DNA of 64,000 bases. Origin: Cladorhizidae sp. MBARI D1340-BT2. Its lineage: Eukaryota; Porifera; Demospongiae; Poecilosclerida; Cladorhizidae. Positions 30,495 through 42,602 of the stretch are shown piece by piece. How positions within the stretch are numbered: position 1 is the stretch's first letter; each line of letters opens with the position of its first letter. The notes under the pieces were generated by a model. The model saw nothing but the letters and a program-made list of their open reading frames with translations. It was not told the DNA's origin and searched no databases. The translations under genes and the position numbers were made by a program. The stretch covers positions 30,502,488 through 30,566,487 of the forward strand of contig JAQNBH010000015.1 in the NCBI GenBank assembly GCA_028752905.1, read 5' to 3'.

Positions 30495-33400
30495 AGGACC
30501 AGGCCTATCACTAGGACCAGGTCTATCACTAGGACCAGGTCTATCATTAGGACTAGGTCTATCACTAGGACTAGGTCTATCACTAGGACTAGGTCTATCA
30601 CTAGGACTAGGTCTATCACTAGGACTAGGTCTATCACTAGGACTAGGCCTATCACTAGGACTAGGTCTATCACTAGGACTAGGTCTATCACTAGGACCAG
30701 GTCTATCACCAGGACTAGGTCTATCACTAGGACTAGGTCTATCACTAGGACCAGGTCTATCACTAGGACCAGGTCATCACTAGGACCAGGTCTATCACTA
30801 GGACTAGGTCTATCACTAGGACTAGGTCTATCACTAGGACTAGGTCTATCACTAGGACTAGGTCTATCACTAGGACTAGGTCTATCACTAGGACTAGGTC
30901 TATCACTAGGACTAGGTCTATCACTAGGACTAGGTCTATCACTAGGACTAGGTCTATCACTAGGACTAGGTCTATCACTAGGACTAGGTCTATCACTAGG
31001 ACTAGGTCTATCACTAGGACTAGGTCTATCACTAGGACTAGGTCTATCACTAGGACTAGGTCTATCACTAGGACTAGGTCTATCACTAGGACTAGGTCTA
31101 TCACTAGGACTAGGTCTATCACTAGGACTAGGTCTATCACTAGGACTAGGTCTATCACTAGGACTAGGTCTATCACTAGGACTAGGTCTATCACTAGGAC
31201 CAGGTCTATCACTAGGACCAGGTCTATCACTAGGACCAGGTCTATCACTAGGACTAGGTCTATCACTAGGACCAGGTCTATCACTAGGACTAGGTCTATC
31301 ACTAGGACTAGGTCTATCACTAGGACTAGGTCTATCACTAGGACTAGGTCTATCACTAGGACTAGGTCTATCACTAGGACTAGGTCTATCACTAGGACCA
31401 GGTCTATCACTAGCACTAGGTCCATCACTAGGACTAGGTCTATCACTAGGACTAGGTCTATCACTAGGACTACGTCTATCACTAGGACTAGGTCTATCAC
31501 TAGGACTAGGCCTATCACTAGGACTAGGTCTATCACTAGGACCAGGTCTATCACTAGGACCAGGTCTATCACTAGGACCAGGCCTATCATATCACTAGGA
31601 CTAGGTCTATCACTAGGACTAGGTCTATCACTAGGACTAGGTCTATCACTAGGACTAGGTCTATCACTAGGACTAGGTCTATCACTAGGACTAGGTCTAT
31701 CACTAGGACTAGGTCTATCACTAGGACTAGGTCTATCACTAGGACTAGGTCTATCACTAGGACTAGGTCTATCACTAGGACTAGGTCTATCACTAGGACT
31801 AGGTCTATCACTAGGACCAGGTCTATCACTAGGACCAGGTCTATCACTAGGACCAGGTCTATCACTAGGACTAGGTCTATCACTAGGACCAGGTCTATCA
31901 CTAGGACTAGGTCTATCACTAGGACTAGGTCTATCACTAGGACCATGTCTATCACTAGGACCAGGTCTATCACTAGGACTAGGTCTATCACTAGGACTAG
32001 GTCTATCACTAGGACCAGGTCTATCACTAGGACCAGGTCTATCAATAGGACTAGGTCTATCACTAGGACTAGGTCTATCACTAGGACTAGGTCTATCACT
32101 AGGACCAGGTCTATCACTAGGACCAGGTCTATCACTAGGACCAGGTCTATCACTAGGACTAGGTCTATCACTAGGACTAGGTCTATCACTAGGACCAGGT
32201 CTATCACTAGGACTAGGTCTATCACTAGGACTAGGCCTATCACTAGGACTAGATCTATCACTAGGACCAGGTCTATCACTAGGACTAGGCCTATCACTAG
32301 GACTAGATCTATCACTAGGACCAGGTCTATCACTAGGACTAGGTCTATAACTAGGACTAGGCCTATCACTAGGACTAGGTCTATCACTAGGACTAGGTCT
32401 ATCACTAGGACCAGGTCTATCACTAGGACTAGGTCTATCACTAGGACTAGGTCTATCACTAGGACCAGGTCTATCACTAGGACTAGGTCTAACACTAGGA
32501 CTAGGTCTATCACTAGGACTAGGTCTATCACTAGGACTAGGTCTATCACTAGGACTAGGTCTATCACTAGGACTAGGTCTACAACTAGGACTAGGTCTAC
32601 CACTAGGACTAGGTCTATCACTAGGACTAGGTCTATCACTAGGACTAGGTCTATCACTAGGACTAGGTCTATCACTAGGACTAGGTCTATCACTAGGACT
32701 AGGTCTATCACTAGTACCAGGTCTATCACTAGGACTAGGTCTATCACTAGGACGAGGTCTATCACTTGGACTAGGTCTATCACTAGGACTAGGCCTATCA
32801 CTAGGACCAGGTCTATCACTAGGACCAGGTCTATCACTAGGACCAGGTCAATCACTAGGACGAGGTCTATCACTAGGACTAGGTCTATCACTAGGACTAG
32901 GTCTATCACTAGGTCTAGGTCTATCACTAGGACTAGGCCTATCACTAGGACTAGGCCTATCACTAGGACTAGGCCTATCACTAGGACTAGGCCTATCACT
33001 AGGACTAGGCCTATCACTAGGACTAGGCCTATCACTAGGACTAGGCCTATCACTAGGACTAGGCCTATCACTAGGACTAGGCCTATCACTAGGACTAGGC
33101 CTATCACTAGGACTAGGCCTATCACTAGGACTAGGCCTATCACTAGGACTAGGCCTATCACTAGGACTAGGCCTATCACTAGGACTAGGCCTATCACTAG
33201 GACTAGGCCTATCACTAGGACTAGGCCTATCACTAGGACTAGGCCTATCACTAGGACCAGGCCTATCACTAGGACCAGGCCTATCACTAGGACCAGGCCT
33301 ATCACTAGGACCAGGCCTATCACTAGGACCAGGCCTATCACTAGGACCAGGCCTATCACTAGGACCAGGCCTATCACTAGGACCAGGCCTATCACTAGGA

Positions 33401-36400
33401 CCAGGCCTATCACTAGGACCAGGCCTATCACTAGGACCAGGCCTATCACTAGGACCAGGTCTATCACTAGGACCAGGTCTATCACTAGGACCAGGTCTAT
33501 CACTAGGACCAGGTCTATCACTAGGACCAGGTCTATCACTAGGACCAGTTCTATCACTAGGACCAGGTCTATCACTAGGACCAGGTCTATCACTAGGACC
33601 AGGTCTATCACTAGGACCAGGTCTATCACTAGGACCAGGTCTATCACTAGGACCAGGTCTATCACTAGGACCAGGTCTATCACTAGGACCAGGTCTATCA
33701 CTAGGACCAGGTCTATCACTAGGACCAGGTCTATCACTAGGACCAGGTCTATCACTAGGACCAGGTCTATCACTAGGACCAGGTCTATCACTAGGACCAG
33801 GTCTATCACTAGGACCAGGTCTATCACTAGGACCAGGGCTATCACTAGGACCAGGTCTATCACTAGGACCAGGCCTATCACTAGGACCAGGCCTATCACT
33901 AGGACCAGGTCTATCACTAGGACCAGGTCTATCACTAGGACTAGGCCTATCACTAGGACTAGGTCCATCATTAGGACTAGGTCCATCACTAGGACTAGGT
34001 CTATCACTAGGACTAGGTCTATCACTAGGACTAGGTCTATCACTAGGACCAGGTCTATCACTAGGACCAGGTCTATCACTAGGACTAGGTCTATCACTAG
34101 GACTAGGTCTATTACTAGGACTAGGTCTATCACTAGGACAAGGTCTATTACTAGGACTAGGTCTATCACTAGGACCAGGACTATCACTAGGACCAGGTCT
34201 ATCACTAGGACTAGGTCTATCACTAGGACTAGGTCTATCACTAGGACTAGGTCTATCACTAGGACTAGGTCTATCACTAGGACTAGGTCTATCACTAGGA
34301 CTAGGTCTATCACTAGGACTAGGTCTACTAGGACTAGGTCTATCACTAGGACTAGGTCTATCACTAGGACTAGGTCTATCACTAGGACTAGGTCTATCAC
34401 TAGGACTAGGCCTATCACTAGGACTAGGTCTATCACTAGGACTAGGTCTATCACTAGGACTAGGTCTATCACTAGGACTAGGTCTATCACTAGGACTAGG
34501 TCTATCACTAGGACTAGGTCTATCACTAGGACTAGGTCTATCACTAGGACTAGGTCTATCACTAGGACTAGGTCTATCACTAGGACTAGGTCCATCACTA
34601 GGACTAGGTCCATCACTAGGACTAGGTCCATCACTAGGACTAGGTCCATCACTAGGTCTAGGTCCATCACTAGGACTAGGCCTATCACTAGGACTAGGCC
34701 TATCACTAGGACCAGGCCTATCACTAGGACCAGGCCTATCACTAGGACCGGGTCTATCACTAGGACCGGGTCTATCACTAGGACCGGGTCTATCACTAGG
34801 ACCGGATCTATCACTAGGACCGGGTCTATCACTAGGACCGGGTCTATCACTAGGACCGGGTCTATCACTAGGACTGGGTCTATCACTAGGACTGGGTCTA
34901 TCACTAGGACTGGGTCTATCACTAGGACTAGGTCTATCACTAGGACTAGGTCTATCACTAGGACTAGGTCTATCACTAGGACTAGGTCTATCACTAGGAC
35001 TAGGTCTATCACTAGGACTAGGTCTATCACTAGGACCAGGTCTATCACTAGGACCAGGTCTATCACTAGGACTAGGTCTATCACTAGGACTAGGTCTATC
35101 ACTAGGACTAGGTCTATCACTAGGACCAGGTCTATCACTAGGACTAGGTCTATCACTAGGACTAGGTCTATCACTAGGACTAGGTCTATCACTAGGACCA
35201 GGTCTATCACTAGGACTAGGTCTATCACTAGGACTAGGTCTATCACTAGGACTAGGTCTATCACTAGGACCAGGTCTATCACTAGGACTAGGTCTATCAA
35301 TAGGACTAGGTCTATCACTAGGACTAGGTCTACCACTAGGACTAGGTCTATCACTAGGACTAGGTCTATCACTAGGACTAGGTCTATCACTAGGACTAGG
35401 TCTATCACTAGGACTAGGTCTATCACTAGGACTAGGTCTATCACTAGGACTAGGTCTATCACTAGGACTAGGTCTATCACTAGGACTAGGTCTATCACTA
35501 GGACTAGGTCTATCACTAGGACTAGGTCTATCACTAGGACTAGGTCTATCACTAGGACTAGGTCTATCACTAGGACTAGGTCTATCACTAGGACTAGGTC
35601 TATCACTAGGACTAGGTCTACCACTAGGACTAGGTCTATCACTAGGACTAGGTCTATCACTAGGACTAGGTCTATCACTAGGACTAGGTCTATCACTAGG
35701 ACTAGGCCTATCACTAGCACTAGGTCCATCACTAGGACTAGGCCCATCACTAGGACTAGGTCTATCACTAGGACTAGGTCTATCACTAGGACTAGGTCTA
35801 TCACTAGGACTAGGTCTATCACTAGGACTAGGTCTATCACTAGGACTAGGTCTATCACTAGGACTAGGTCTATCACTAGGACCAGGTCTATCACTAGGAC
35901 TAGGTCTATCACTAGGACTAGGTCTATCACTAGGACTAGGTCTACCACTAGGACTAGGTCTACCACTAGGACTAGGTCTATCACTAGGACCAGGTCTATC
36001 ACTAGGACCAGGTCTATCACTAGGACCAGGTCTATCACTAGGACTAGGTCTATCACTAGGACTAGGTCTATCACTAGGACTAGGTCTATCACTAGGACTA
36101 GGTCTATCACTAGGACTAGGTCTACCACTAGGACTAGGTCTATCACTAGGACTAGGTCTATCACTAGGATTAGGTCTATCACTAGGACTAGGTCTATCAC
36201 TAGGACTAGGTCTATCACTAGGACTAGGTCTATCACTAGGACCAGGTCTATCACTAGGACTAGGTCTATCACTAGGACCAGGTCTATCACTAGGACTAGG
36301 TCTATCACTAGGACTAGGTCTATCACTAGGACTAGGTCTATCACTAGGACTAGGTCTATCACTAGGACTAGGTCTATCACTAGGACCAGGTCTATCACTA

Positions 36401-38476
36401 GGACTAGGTCTATCACTAGGACTAGGTCTATCACTAGGACTAGGTCTATCACTAGGACTAGGTCTACCACTAGGACTAGGTCTACCACTAGGACTAGGTC
36501 TACCACTAGGACCAGGTCTATCACTAGGACTAGGTCTATCACTAGGACTAGGTCTATCACTAGGACTAGGTCTATCACTAGGACTAGGTCTATCACTAGG
36601 ACTAGGTCTACCACTAGGACTAGGTCTGTCACTAGGACTAGGTCTATCACTAGGACTAGGTCTATCACTAGGACTAGGTCTATCACTAGGACTAGGTCTA
36701 TCACTAGGACTAGGTCTATCACTAGGACTAGGTCTATCACTAGGACTAGGTCTATCACTAGGACTAGGTCTATCACTAGGACTAGGTCTATCACTAGGAC
36801 TAGGCCTATCACTAGGACTAGGTCTATCACTAGGACTAGGTCTATCACTAGGACTAGGTCTATCACTAGGACTAGGTCTATCACTAGGACTAGGTCTATC
36901 ACTAGGACTAGGTCTATCACTAGGACTAGGTCCACTAGGACTAGGTCCATCACTAGGACCAGGTCTATCACTAGGACTAGGTCTATCACTAGGACTAGGT
37001 CTATCACTAGGACTAGGTCTATCACTAGGACTAGGTCTATCACTAGGACTAGGTCTATCAATAGGACTAGGTCTATTACTAGGACCAGGTCTATCACTAG
37101 GACTAGGTCTATCACTAGGACTAGGTCTATCACTAGGACTAGGTCTATCACTAGGACCACTATCACTAGGACCAGGTCTATCACTAGGACCAGGTCTATC
37201 ACTAGGACTAGGTCTATCACTAGGACTAGGTCTATCACTAGGACTAGGTCTATCACTAGGACCAGGTCTATCACTAGGATTAGGTCTATCACTAGGACTA
37301 GGTCTACCACTAGGACTAGGTCTATCACTAGGACCAGGTCTATCACTAGGACTAGGTCTATCACTAGGACTAGGTCTATCACTAGGACCAGGTCTATCAC
37401 TAGGACTAGGTCTACCACTAGGACTAGGTCTATCACTAGGACTAGGTCTACCACTAGGACTAGGTCTATCACTAGGACTAGGTCTATCACTAGGACCAGG
37501 TCTATCACTAGGATTAGGTCTATCACTAGGACTAGGTCTACCACTAGGACTAGGTCTACCACTAGGACTAGGTCTATCACTAGGACTAGGTCTATCACTA
37601 GGACTAGGTCTATCACTAGGACTAGGTCTATCACTAGGACTAGGTCTATCACTAGGACTAGGTCTATCACTAGGACTAGGTCTATCACTAGGACTAGGTC
37701 TATCACTAGGACTAGGTCTATCACTAGGACTAGGTCTATCACTAGGACTAGGTCTATCACTAGGACTAGGTCTATCACTAGGACTAGGTCTATCACTAGG
37801 ACTTGGTCTATCACTAGGACAAGGTCTATCACTAGGACTAGGTCTATCACTAGGACTTGGTCTATCACTAGGACCAGGTCTATCACTAGGAATAGGTCTA
37901 TCACTAGGACTAGGTCTATCACTAGGACCAGGTCTATCACTAGGACCAGGTCTATCACTAGGACCAGGTCTATCACTAGGACTAGGTCTATCACTAGGAC
38001 TAGGTCTATCACTAGGACTAGGTCTATCACTAGGACTAGGTCTATCACTAGGACTAGGTCTATCACTAGGACCAGGTCTATCACTAGGACCAGGTCTATC
38101 ACTAGGACCAGGTCTATCACTAGGACTAGGTCTATCACTAGGACTAGGTCTATCACTAGGACTAGGTCTATCACTAGGACTAGGTCTATCACTAGGACTA
38201 GGTCTATCACTAGGACTAGGTCTATCACTAGGACTAGATCTATCACTAGGACCAGGTCTATCACTAGGACCAGGTCTATCACTAGGACTAGGTCTATCAC
38301 TAGGACTAGGTCTATCACTAGGACTAGGTCTATCACTAGGACTAGGTCTATCACTAGGACTAGGTCTATCACTAGGACTAGGTCTATCACTAGGACCAGG
38401 TCTATCACTAGGACCAGGTCTATCACTAGGACCAGGTCTATCACTAGGACCAGGTCTATCACTAGGACCAGGCCTA

Positions 38477-38481
38477 TCACT
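38477..38481. repeat. Target site duplication TCACT, left copy (right copy 42788-42792)
   Basis: TCACT precedes the TG of the 5' LTR and follows the CA of the 3' LTR. Five bp is the usual Ty3/Gypsy stagger. The duplicated bases are the TCACT of the satellite unit TATCACTAGG. Confidence 0.9.
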
Positions 38482-38666
38482 TGTGGAATAATGACTATCA
38501 TCATTATGATTAGCTATTATACACATAACTATATTCATTCTAGTTTGTGAGCATGCTCAGTATATTGTGGACGGGAAACCCTTTACCTCTTTACCTCATG
38601 CTATCTTGATTTGCTAAATGTTAAACTACTGGTGAATCTCTTTGAATCCCGTTGCATCTCATTACA
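38482..38666 (+). repeat. 5' LTR of the Mag-like element
   Basis: 185 bp beginning TGTGGAATAATG and ending CTCATTACA. No difference from the 3' LTR was seen on base-by-base reading. No convincing TATA box was recognised. Confidence 0.95.
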
Positions 38667-38680
38667 TGGTGTCAGAAGTA
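38667..38680 (+). other. Primer binding site, tRNA-Leu type
   Basis: TGGTGTCAGAAGT directly follows the LTR. It is the complement of a tRNA 3' end ACTTCTGACACCA, which is the end of animal tRNA-Leu(CAA) as I recall it. The Gag-Pol ATG begins right after it, overlapping the end of this segment. Confidence 0.7.
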
Positions 38681-41600
38681 TGGCAAGTGTAAGGTTACAG
38701 CCACCTACACCCTTTTCTTTCAAAAACCCTGATGACTGGCCACGATGGAAACGTAGGTTTCAGCAGTATAGGCAGGCATCTGGCCTAGCCACAGAAGGGG
38801 AAGAAAAGCAAACAGGAACCCTACTATATTGTATGGGGGAAGAGGCTGAAGATGTCCTGTTATCAACAGATATCTCTGAGGAGGACAGAAAGAAGTTTGA
38901 TACTGTCATCGACAAGTTTGACTCTTTCTTTAAAGTTCGAAAGAATACAGTCTTCGAACGTGCCCGATTTAATCGCCGTATCCAGGGAGAAGAGGAGACC
39001 GTTGAACAATTCATTACCGTCCTCTATCAGCTGGCAGAAAATTGCGCTTACGGAGACCTCAGAGAAGAATTGATACGAGACAGGATAATAGTGGGAATAC
39101 GAGACAGTACTCTCTCAGAACGCTTGCAAATGGACCCCGACCTGACTCTGGAAAAAACTAAACGAATAGTTAGACAGAAGGCAGCAGTCCATGACCAACA
39201 GAGGATTCTCCAGAATGGCCTTAAGCAAGAGAAGCTCCTGGAAGTGATCAAACACAGAGATCACATAAGGCAATCGAAAGGTCGAGAGATTGGGAGGTCA
39301 TATTCCAAGGGAAAGGCATACTCCTCCAAAGAAAGGAAGTCTCACCCTAGACATGAAAGCAAGTGCAACAGATGTGGTAAAGGACAGCACTCCAGGCAAA
39401 ACTGCCCAGCTCGAGAAGCAGAGTGTCACTCATGCAAAAAGAAGGGTCATTACAGTTCTCAATGTTTCTCAAAGTCAGTGAATAACATCACAGCATCAGC
39501 AGAAGAGGTGCACCAAGACGATGCATTTTTAGACACAGTCAGCTTCCAAGAAATAGGAAGTGCATGGACAGTTACACTTCTGTTAGACAACCAAGAAGTC
39601 CTTTTCAAGGTTGATACAGGAGCAGAAGTTTCTGTGATTTCAGAGAAAATGATGAAGTATCTGAAGGTGAACCCAAGTAGGCTAAAGGAACCTACAAGGA
39701 GATTATATGGAGCCTCCAGAAAGGCACTGGATGTTGTTGGTGAGCTAATAATGCACCTTACATTCAAAGGGAGATCTAGCACACAGACTGTTTATGTGAT
39801 CAGGGGAGTTCAAAATAACCTCCTGGGCCTACCTGCGATTAAGGCACTCAATCTTGTCACTCAAGTCAACTCAGTTGAGGAAAACATCCCAGAGAAATAT
39901 CCAGCGCTCTTTACAGGACTGGGAACGTTTCAAGGTGAATATGCAATTCAGTTGAAACCTGATGCACAACCATTTGCACTGTTTACACCAAGAAACGTCC
40001 CATTGCCTTTGCGAGAGAAGGTTCATCAAGAATTGAGTAGAATGGAATCATTGGGAGTGATATCTAGAGTGGAGAAGCCGTCGTCATGGTGTGCAGGCAT
40101 GGTAATTGTTCCCAAGAAATCAGGATCTATTCGTATCTGTGTGGATTTCCGAGCCCTCAACACGAATGTGTTACGAGAAGTTCATCCCTTACCAAAAGTG
40201 GATGATACCCTAGCCCAAATTGCTGGAGCCACGGTATTTAGTAAGTTGGATGCCAACTGCGGGTTTTGGCAAATACCACTGAATGAATTTTCAAAGGATC
40301 TCACAACTTTCATCACACCCTATGGCAGGTATCGATTTAATAAGTTACCATTTGGGATTACAAGTGCACCGGAGCATTTTCAGCGGCGGATGAATGAAAT
40401 GCTAGTTGATCTGGATGGGGTTCTCTGTCACATGGATGACATCCTTGTCGTTGGAAGAAACCAACAGGAACACGACGTCAGGCTACAGAAGGTCCTCCAG
40501 AGAATTCAGCAAGCAGGTGGTACTCTAAACCGAGAGAAGTGTGAGTTTGGAAAGGACAGTCTTACCTTTCTGGGTCATGTGCTTGACAAAGAGGGAGTGA
40601 GGCCAGATCCACGGAAGACTCAAGCTGTTCGAGAGATGGAAAAGCCAGGAACGATAACTGATCTTCGGAGATTTCTTGGCATGGTGAACCAGCTGGGAAA
40701 GTTTAGTCCAAATATATCGAAGTATTCACAGCCTCTGCGTGAATTGCTGTCCACTAAGAAAGCATGGCTATGGGGACCACCTCAAGATGATGCATTTGAG
40801 AAGGTGAAGAAGGAACTAACTCAGCCAGTTATTTTAGCACTGTATGATCCAAATTTAAAAACCAAGATTTGTGCAGATGCCTCAGCTTTTGGACTGGGAG
40901 GCGTGCTACTTCAGTATCACTCAGTCACTGAATGGAAACCTGTTGCATATGGGTCAAGGTCCCTTACAGAAACGGAACAGCGATACTCACAAATAGAGAA
41001 GGAAGCATTGGCACTAGTGTGGTCATGTGAGAAGTTTTCAGATTATATCATTGGGAAGCAGATCGAAATCGAAACTGACCATAAGCCTCTGGTCCCATTG
41101 CTAGGGAAAACAAATCTTGACAGTTTACCTCCTAGAGTGTTAAGGTTCCGACTTCGACTTACACGATTTGATTACAGTATACATCATGTACCAGGAAAGT
41201 TACTGTATACAGCTGACACATTATCCAGAGCTCCTTTAGTCTCAGAAGAATCATCCCAGGAGGACAAGGAAACGAAATCCTTCGTTCAAGCTGTTGTCTC
41301 TTATTTGCCTGCAAGCAAAGATCGACTGGACAAATACAGGGAGGCTCAGAGAAGCGATCCTATTTGTTCTCAGCTGACAAACTTCTGTACAAACAAATGG
41401 CCAAACAGACACAGCATCAAGGGAGATCTGTCGAAATACTGGGTGGCGAGACGGGACCTAAATGTCAGCGACAGTCTTTTACTGTATGGAAGGAGAATTG
41501 TGGTACCCAAGGCTCTACAAGGAGAAACTCTTGACAAAATACATCATGGTCATCAAGGCATCCAGAAGTGTCGCTTGCGAGTCGCAACTGCAGTGTGGTG

Positions 41601-42588
41601 GCCAGGAGTTTCTAAGGATGTTGAGGCTCACATAAAGAGATGTGCAACGTGTGTGAAAAATGCTCCGCCAACAGTAGAACCTCTACTTCCGTCACCACTT
41701 CCAAGTTTCCCATGGGAACGAGTAGCATCAGATCTGTTCCACCTGAAAGACTCTACATATTTACTTGTGGTCGACTATTACTCGAGGTTTATAGAAATCA
41801 CAAAGCTTACCTGTACAACCTCTACTAGTGTCGTAACAGCATTGAAGGAGATATTTTCGAGACATGGTATACCGTCTGTGTTTGTGAGTGACAATGGGCC
41901 ACAGTTTGCGTCGGGAGAAATGAAAGTGTTTGCTGATAGCTACAACTTCACACATATTACGAGCAGTCCTCATTATCCTCAGTCGAACGGATTAACGGAG
42001 AGAACAGTGAAGACTGTAAAGAATTTGATTCAATACTCTCCAGATCCCCACATCGCTTTGATGAGCTACAGGTCGACACCATTGTCCTGGTGTGGATTGA
42101 GTCCTGCAGAGCTGTTGATGGGTCGAAGAATTAGGACTGACATTCCTCAAGCAAAGAGAGAATTCATTCCTAACTGGACACACATCAAAGATTTCAAGGA
42201 AATGAATGCAAAGCACAAGGGCGAGCAGAAGAGATGTTACGACCAACGTCATCGAGTCATAGATGCTCTACCTTTTCCAGTTGACTCACCTGTGTGGGTT
42301 ACTACGCAAGGGAGACAAGTTCCAGGGAGAATTACAGAGTCTGCTCATGCTCCAAGGTCTTACCTGATAGAGACACCGTCTGGTCAGGTTAGAAGGAATC
42401 GGAGACATCTCCACGCAAGATCTGAAATGGAAGAATTCGCAAGATCTGAAATGGAAGAATTCGATGAAACAACAATGACTGTAGAAAATGATGAAACTTC
42501 TACATCTCAACAACCACCACCGACAAGGGGTATTCAGACACGATCTCGTACAGGAACAGCTATCATGCCTCCAGTCCGATACTCCTAA
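38680..42588 (+). CDS. Gag-Pol polyprotein of the Mag-like element (intact, 1,302 aa)
   Basis: One continuous frame from the ATG at 38680 to TAA at 42586-42588. The frame also opens upstream inside the LTR (ATG at 38611), but the 38680 ATG, the first after the primer site, is the likely start. From that start: Gag capsid region about 1-220; two CCHC knuckles at about 229-242 (CNRCGKGQHSRQNC) and 249-262 (CHSCKKKGHYSSQC); protease with VDTGAEVSVIS, catalytic D about 312; reverse transcriptase with LPFGITSAPEHFQ and HMDD, catalytic Asp pair 586-587 (His replaces the usual Tyr); RNase H with CADASAFGLGG and TDHKPL; integrase with zinc-binding HHGHQG from 955 through CATC, and D1018, D1071, E1107, the last two 35 residues apart. 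All catalytic residues expected in the family are present, so it may be active. Gag and Pol are fused, so no frameshift signal is needed. Confidence 0.95.
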   Translation: MASVRLQPPTPFSFKNPDDWPRWKRRFQQYRQASGLATEGEEKQTGTLLYCMGEEAEDVLLSTDISEEDRKKFDTVIDKFDSFFKVRKNTVFERARFNRRIQGEEETVEQFITVLYQLAENCAYGDLREELIRDRIIVGIRDSTLSERLQMDPDLTLEKTKRIVRQKAAVHDQQRILQNGLKQEKLLEVIKHRDHIRQSKGREIGRSYSKGKAYSSKERKSHPRHESKCNRCGKGQHSRQNCPAREAECHSCKKKGHYSSQCFSKSVNNITASAEEVHQDDAFLDTVSFQEIGSAWTVTLLLDNQEVLFKVDTGAEVSVISEKMMKYLKVNPSRLKEPTRRLYGASRKALDVVGELIMHLTFKGRSSTQTVYVIRGVQNNLLGLPAIKALNLVTQVNSVEENIPEKYPALFTGLGTFQGEYAIQLKPDAQPFALFTPRNVPLPLREKVHQELSRMESLGVISRVEKPSSWCAGMVIVPKKSGSIRICVDFRALNTNVLREVHPLPKVDDTLAQIAGATVFSKLDANCGFWQIPLNEFSKDLTTFITPYGRYRFNKLPFGITSAPEHFQRRMNEMLVDLDGVLCHMDDILVVGRNQQEHDVRLQKVLQRIQQAGGTLNREKCEFGKDSLTFLGHVLDKEGVRPDPRKTQAVREMEKPGTITDLRRFLGMVNQLGKFSPNISKYSQPLRELLSTKKAWLWGPPQDDAFEKVKKELTQPVILALYDPNLKTKICADASAFGLGGVLLQYHSVTEWKPVAYGSRSLTETEQRYSQIEKEALALVWSCEKFSDYIIGKQIEIETDHKPLVPLLGKTNLDSLPPRVLRFRLRLTRFDYSIHHVPGKLLYTADTLSRAPLVSEESSQEDKETKSFVQAVVSYLPASKDRLDKYREAQRSDPICSQLTNFCTNKWPNRHSIKGDLSKYWVARRDLNVSDSLLLYGRRIVVPKALQGETLDKIHHGHQGIQKCRLRVATAVWWPGVSKDVEAHIKRCATCVKNAPPTVEPLLPSPLPSFPWERVASDLFHLKDSTYLLVVDYYSRFIEITKLTCTTSTSVVTALKEIFSRHGIPSVFVSDNGPQFASGEMKVFADSYNFTHITSSPHYPQSNGLTERTVKTVKNLIQYSPDPHIALMSYRSTPLSWCGLSPAELLMGRRIRTDIPQAKREFIPNWTHIKDFKEMNAKHKGEQKRCYDQRHRVIDALPFPVDSPVWVTTQGRQVPGRITESAHAPRSYLIETPSGQVRRNRRHLHARSEMEEFARSEMEEFDETTMTVENDETSTSQQPPPTRGIQTRSRTGTAIMPPVRYS
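42415..42462 (+). repeat. 24-bp direct duplication in the Gag-Pol C-terminus
   Basis: Two exact adjacent copies, each starting GCAAGATCTG and ending GAAGAATTC, encode the peptide ARSEMEEF twice in the tail after the integrase. The duplication is in frame and looks recent. Confidence 0.9.
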
Positions 42589-42590
42589 CT

Positions 42591-42602
42591 GGGAAGGGGA
42601 GA
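42591..42602 (+). other. Polypurine tract of the Mag-like element
   Basis: GGGAAGGGGAGA lies between the stop codon and the TG of the 3' LTR, the position where plus-strand DNA synthesis is primed in LTR retrotransposons. Confidence 0.85.

Larger units (their letters stand above)
630..38481. repeat. 18-bp satellite array, main block (about 2,100 units)
   Basis: Head-to-tail copies of TATCACTAGGACTAGGTC, all in one orientation. The unit is three related hexamers (TATCAC, TAGGAC, TAGGTC). Common variants are CCAGG, CCGGG or CTGGG for CTAGG, and GGCC or GTCC for GGTC, and they occur in runs, not at random. Rare units of 15, 12, 17 or 19 bp act as markers; most length changes are multiples of 3. 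Kilobase-scale blocks recur: GACCAGGACTATCAC appears near 1984, 4591, 8084, 9953, 13457, 26048 and 34173, and the CCGGG block starts near 2507, 5163, 5990, 8640, 10528, 11388, 14010, 18180, 26568 and 34746. Units from about 637 to 1590 are nearly identical. Four of six frames lack stops because 18 is a multiple of 3; no coding is inferred. Confidence 0.98.

Noticed and set aside
625..38538. Very long open frames (about 1,900 to 6,400 codons) with six-residue repeats
   Set aside because: They lie wholly in the 18-bp satellite, occur on both strands and in several frames at once, and follow from the period being a multiple of 3 without stops. No promoter, splice or domain evidence.
38611..38679. 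Gag start at the upstream ATG inside the LTR
   Set aside because: It would make the 5' LTR and the primer site coding; the ATG at 38680 just after the primer site is the usual arrangement.
38760..42513. Small open frames antisense or out of frame within the Mag-like element
   Set aside because: Shadows of the intact Gag-Pol frame, with no motifs of their own.
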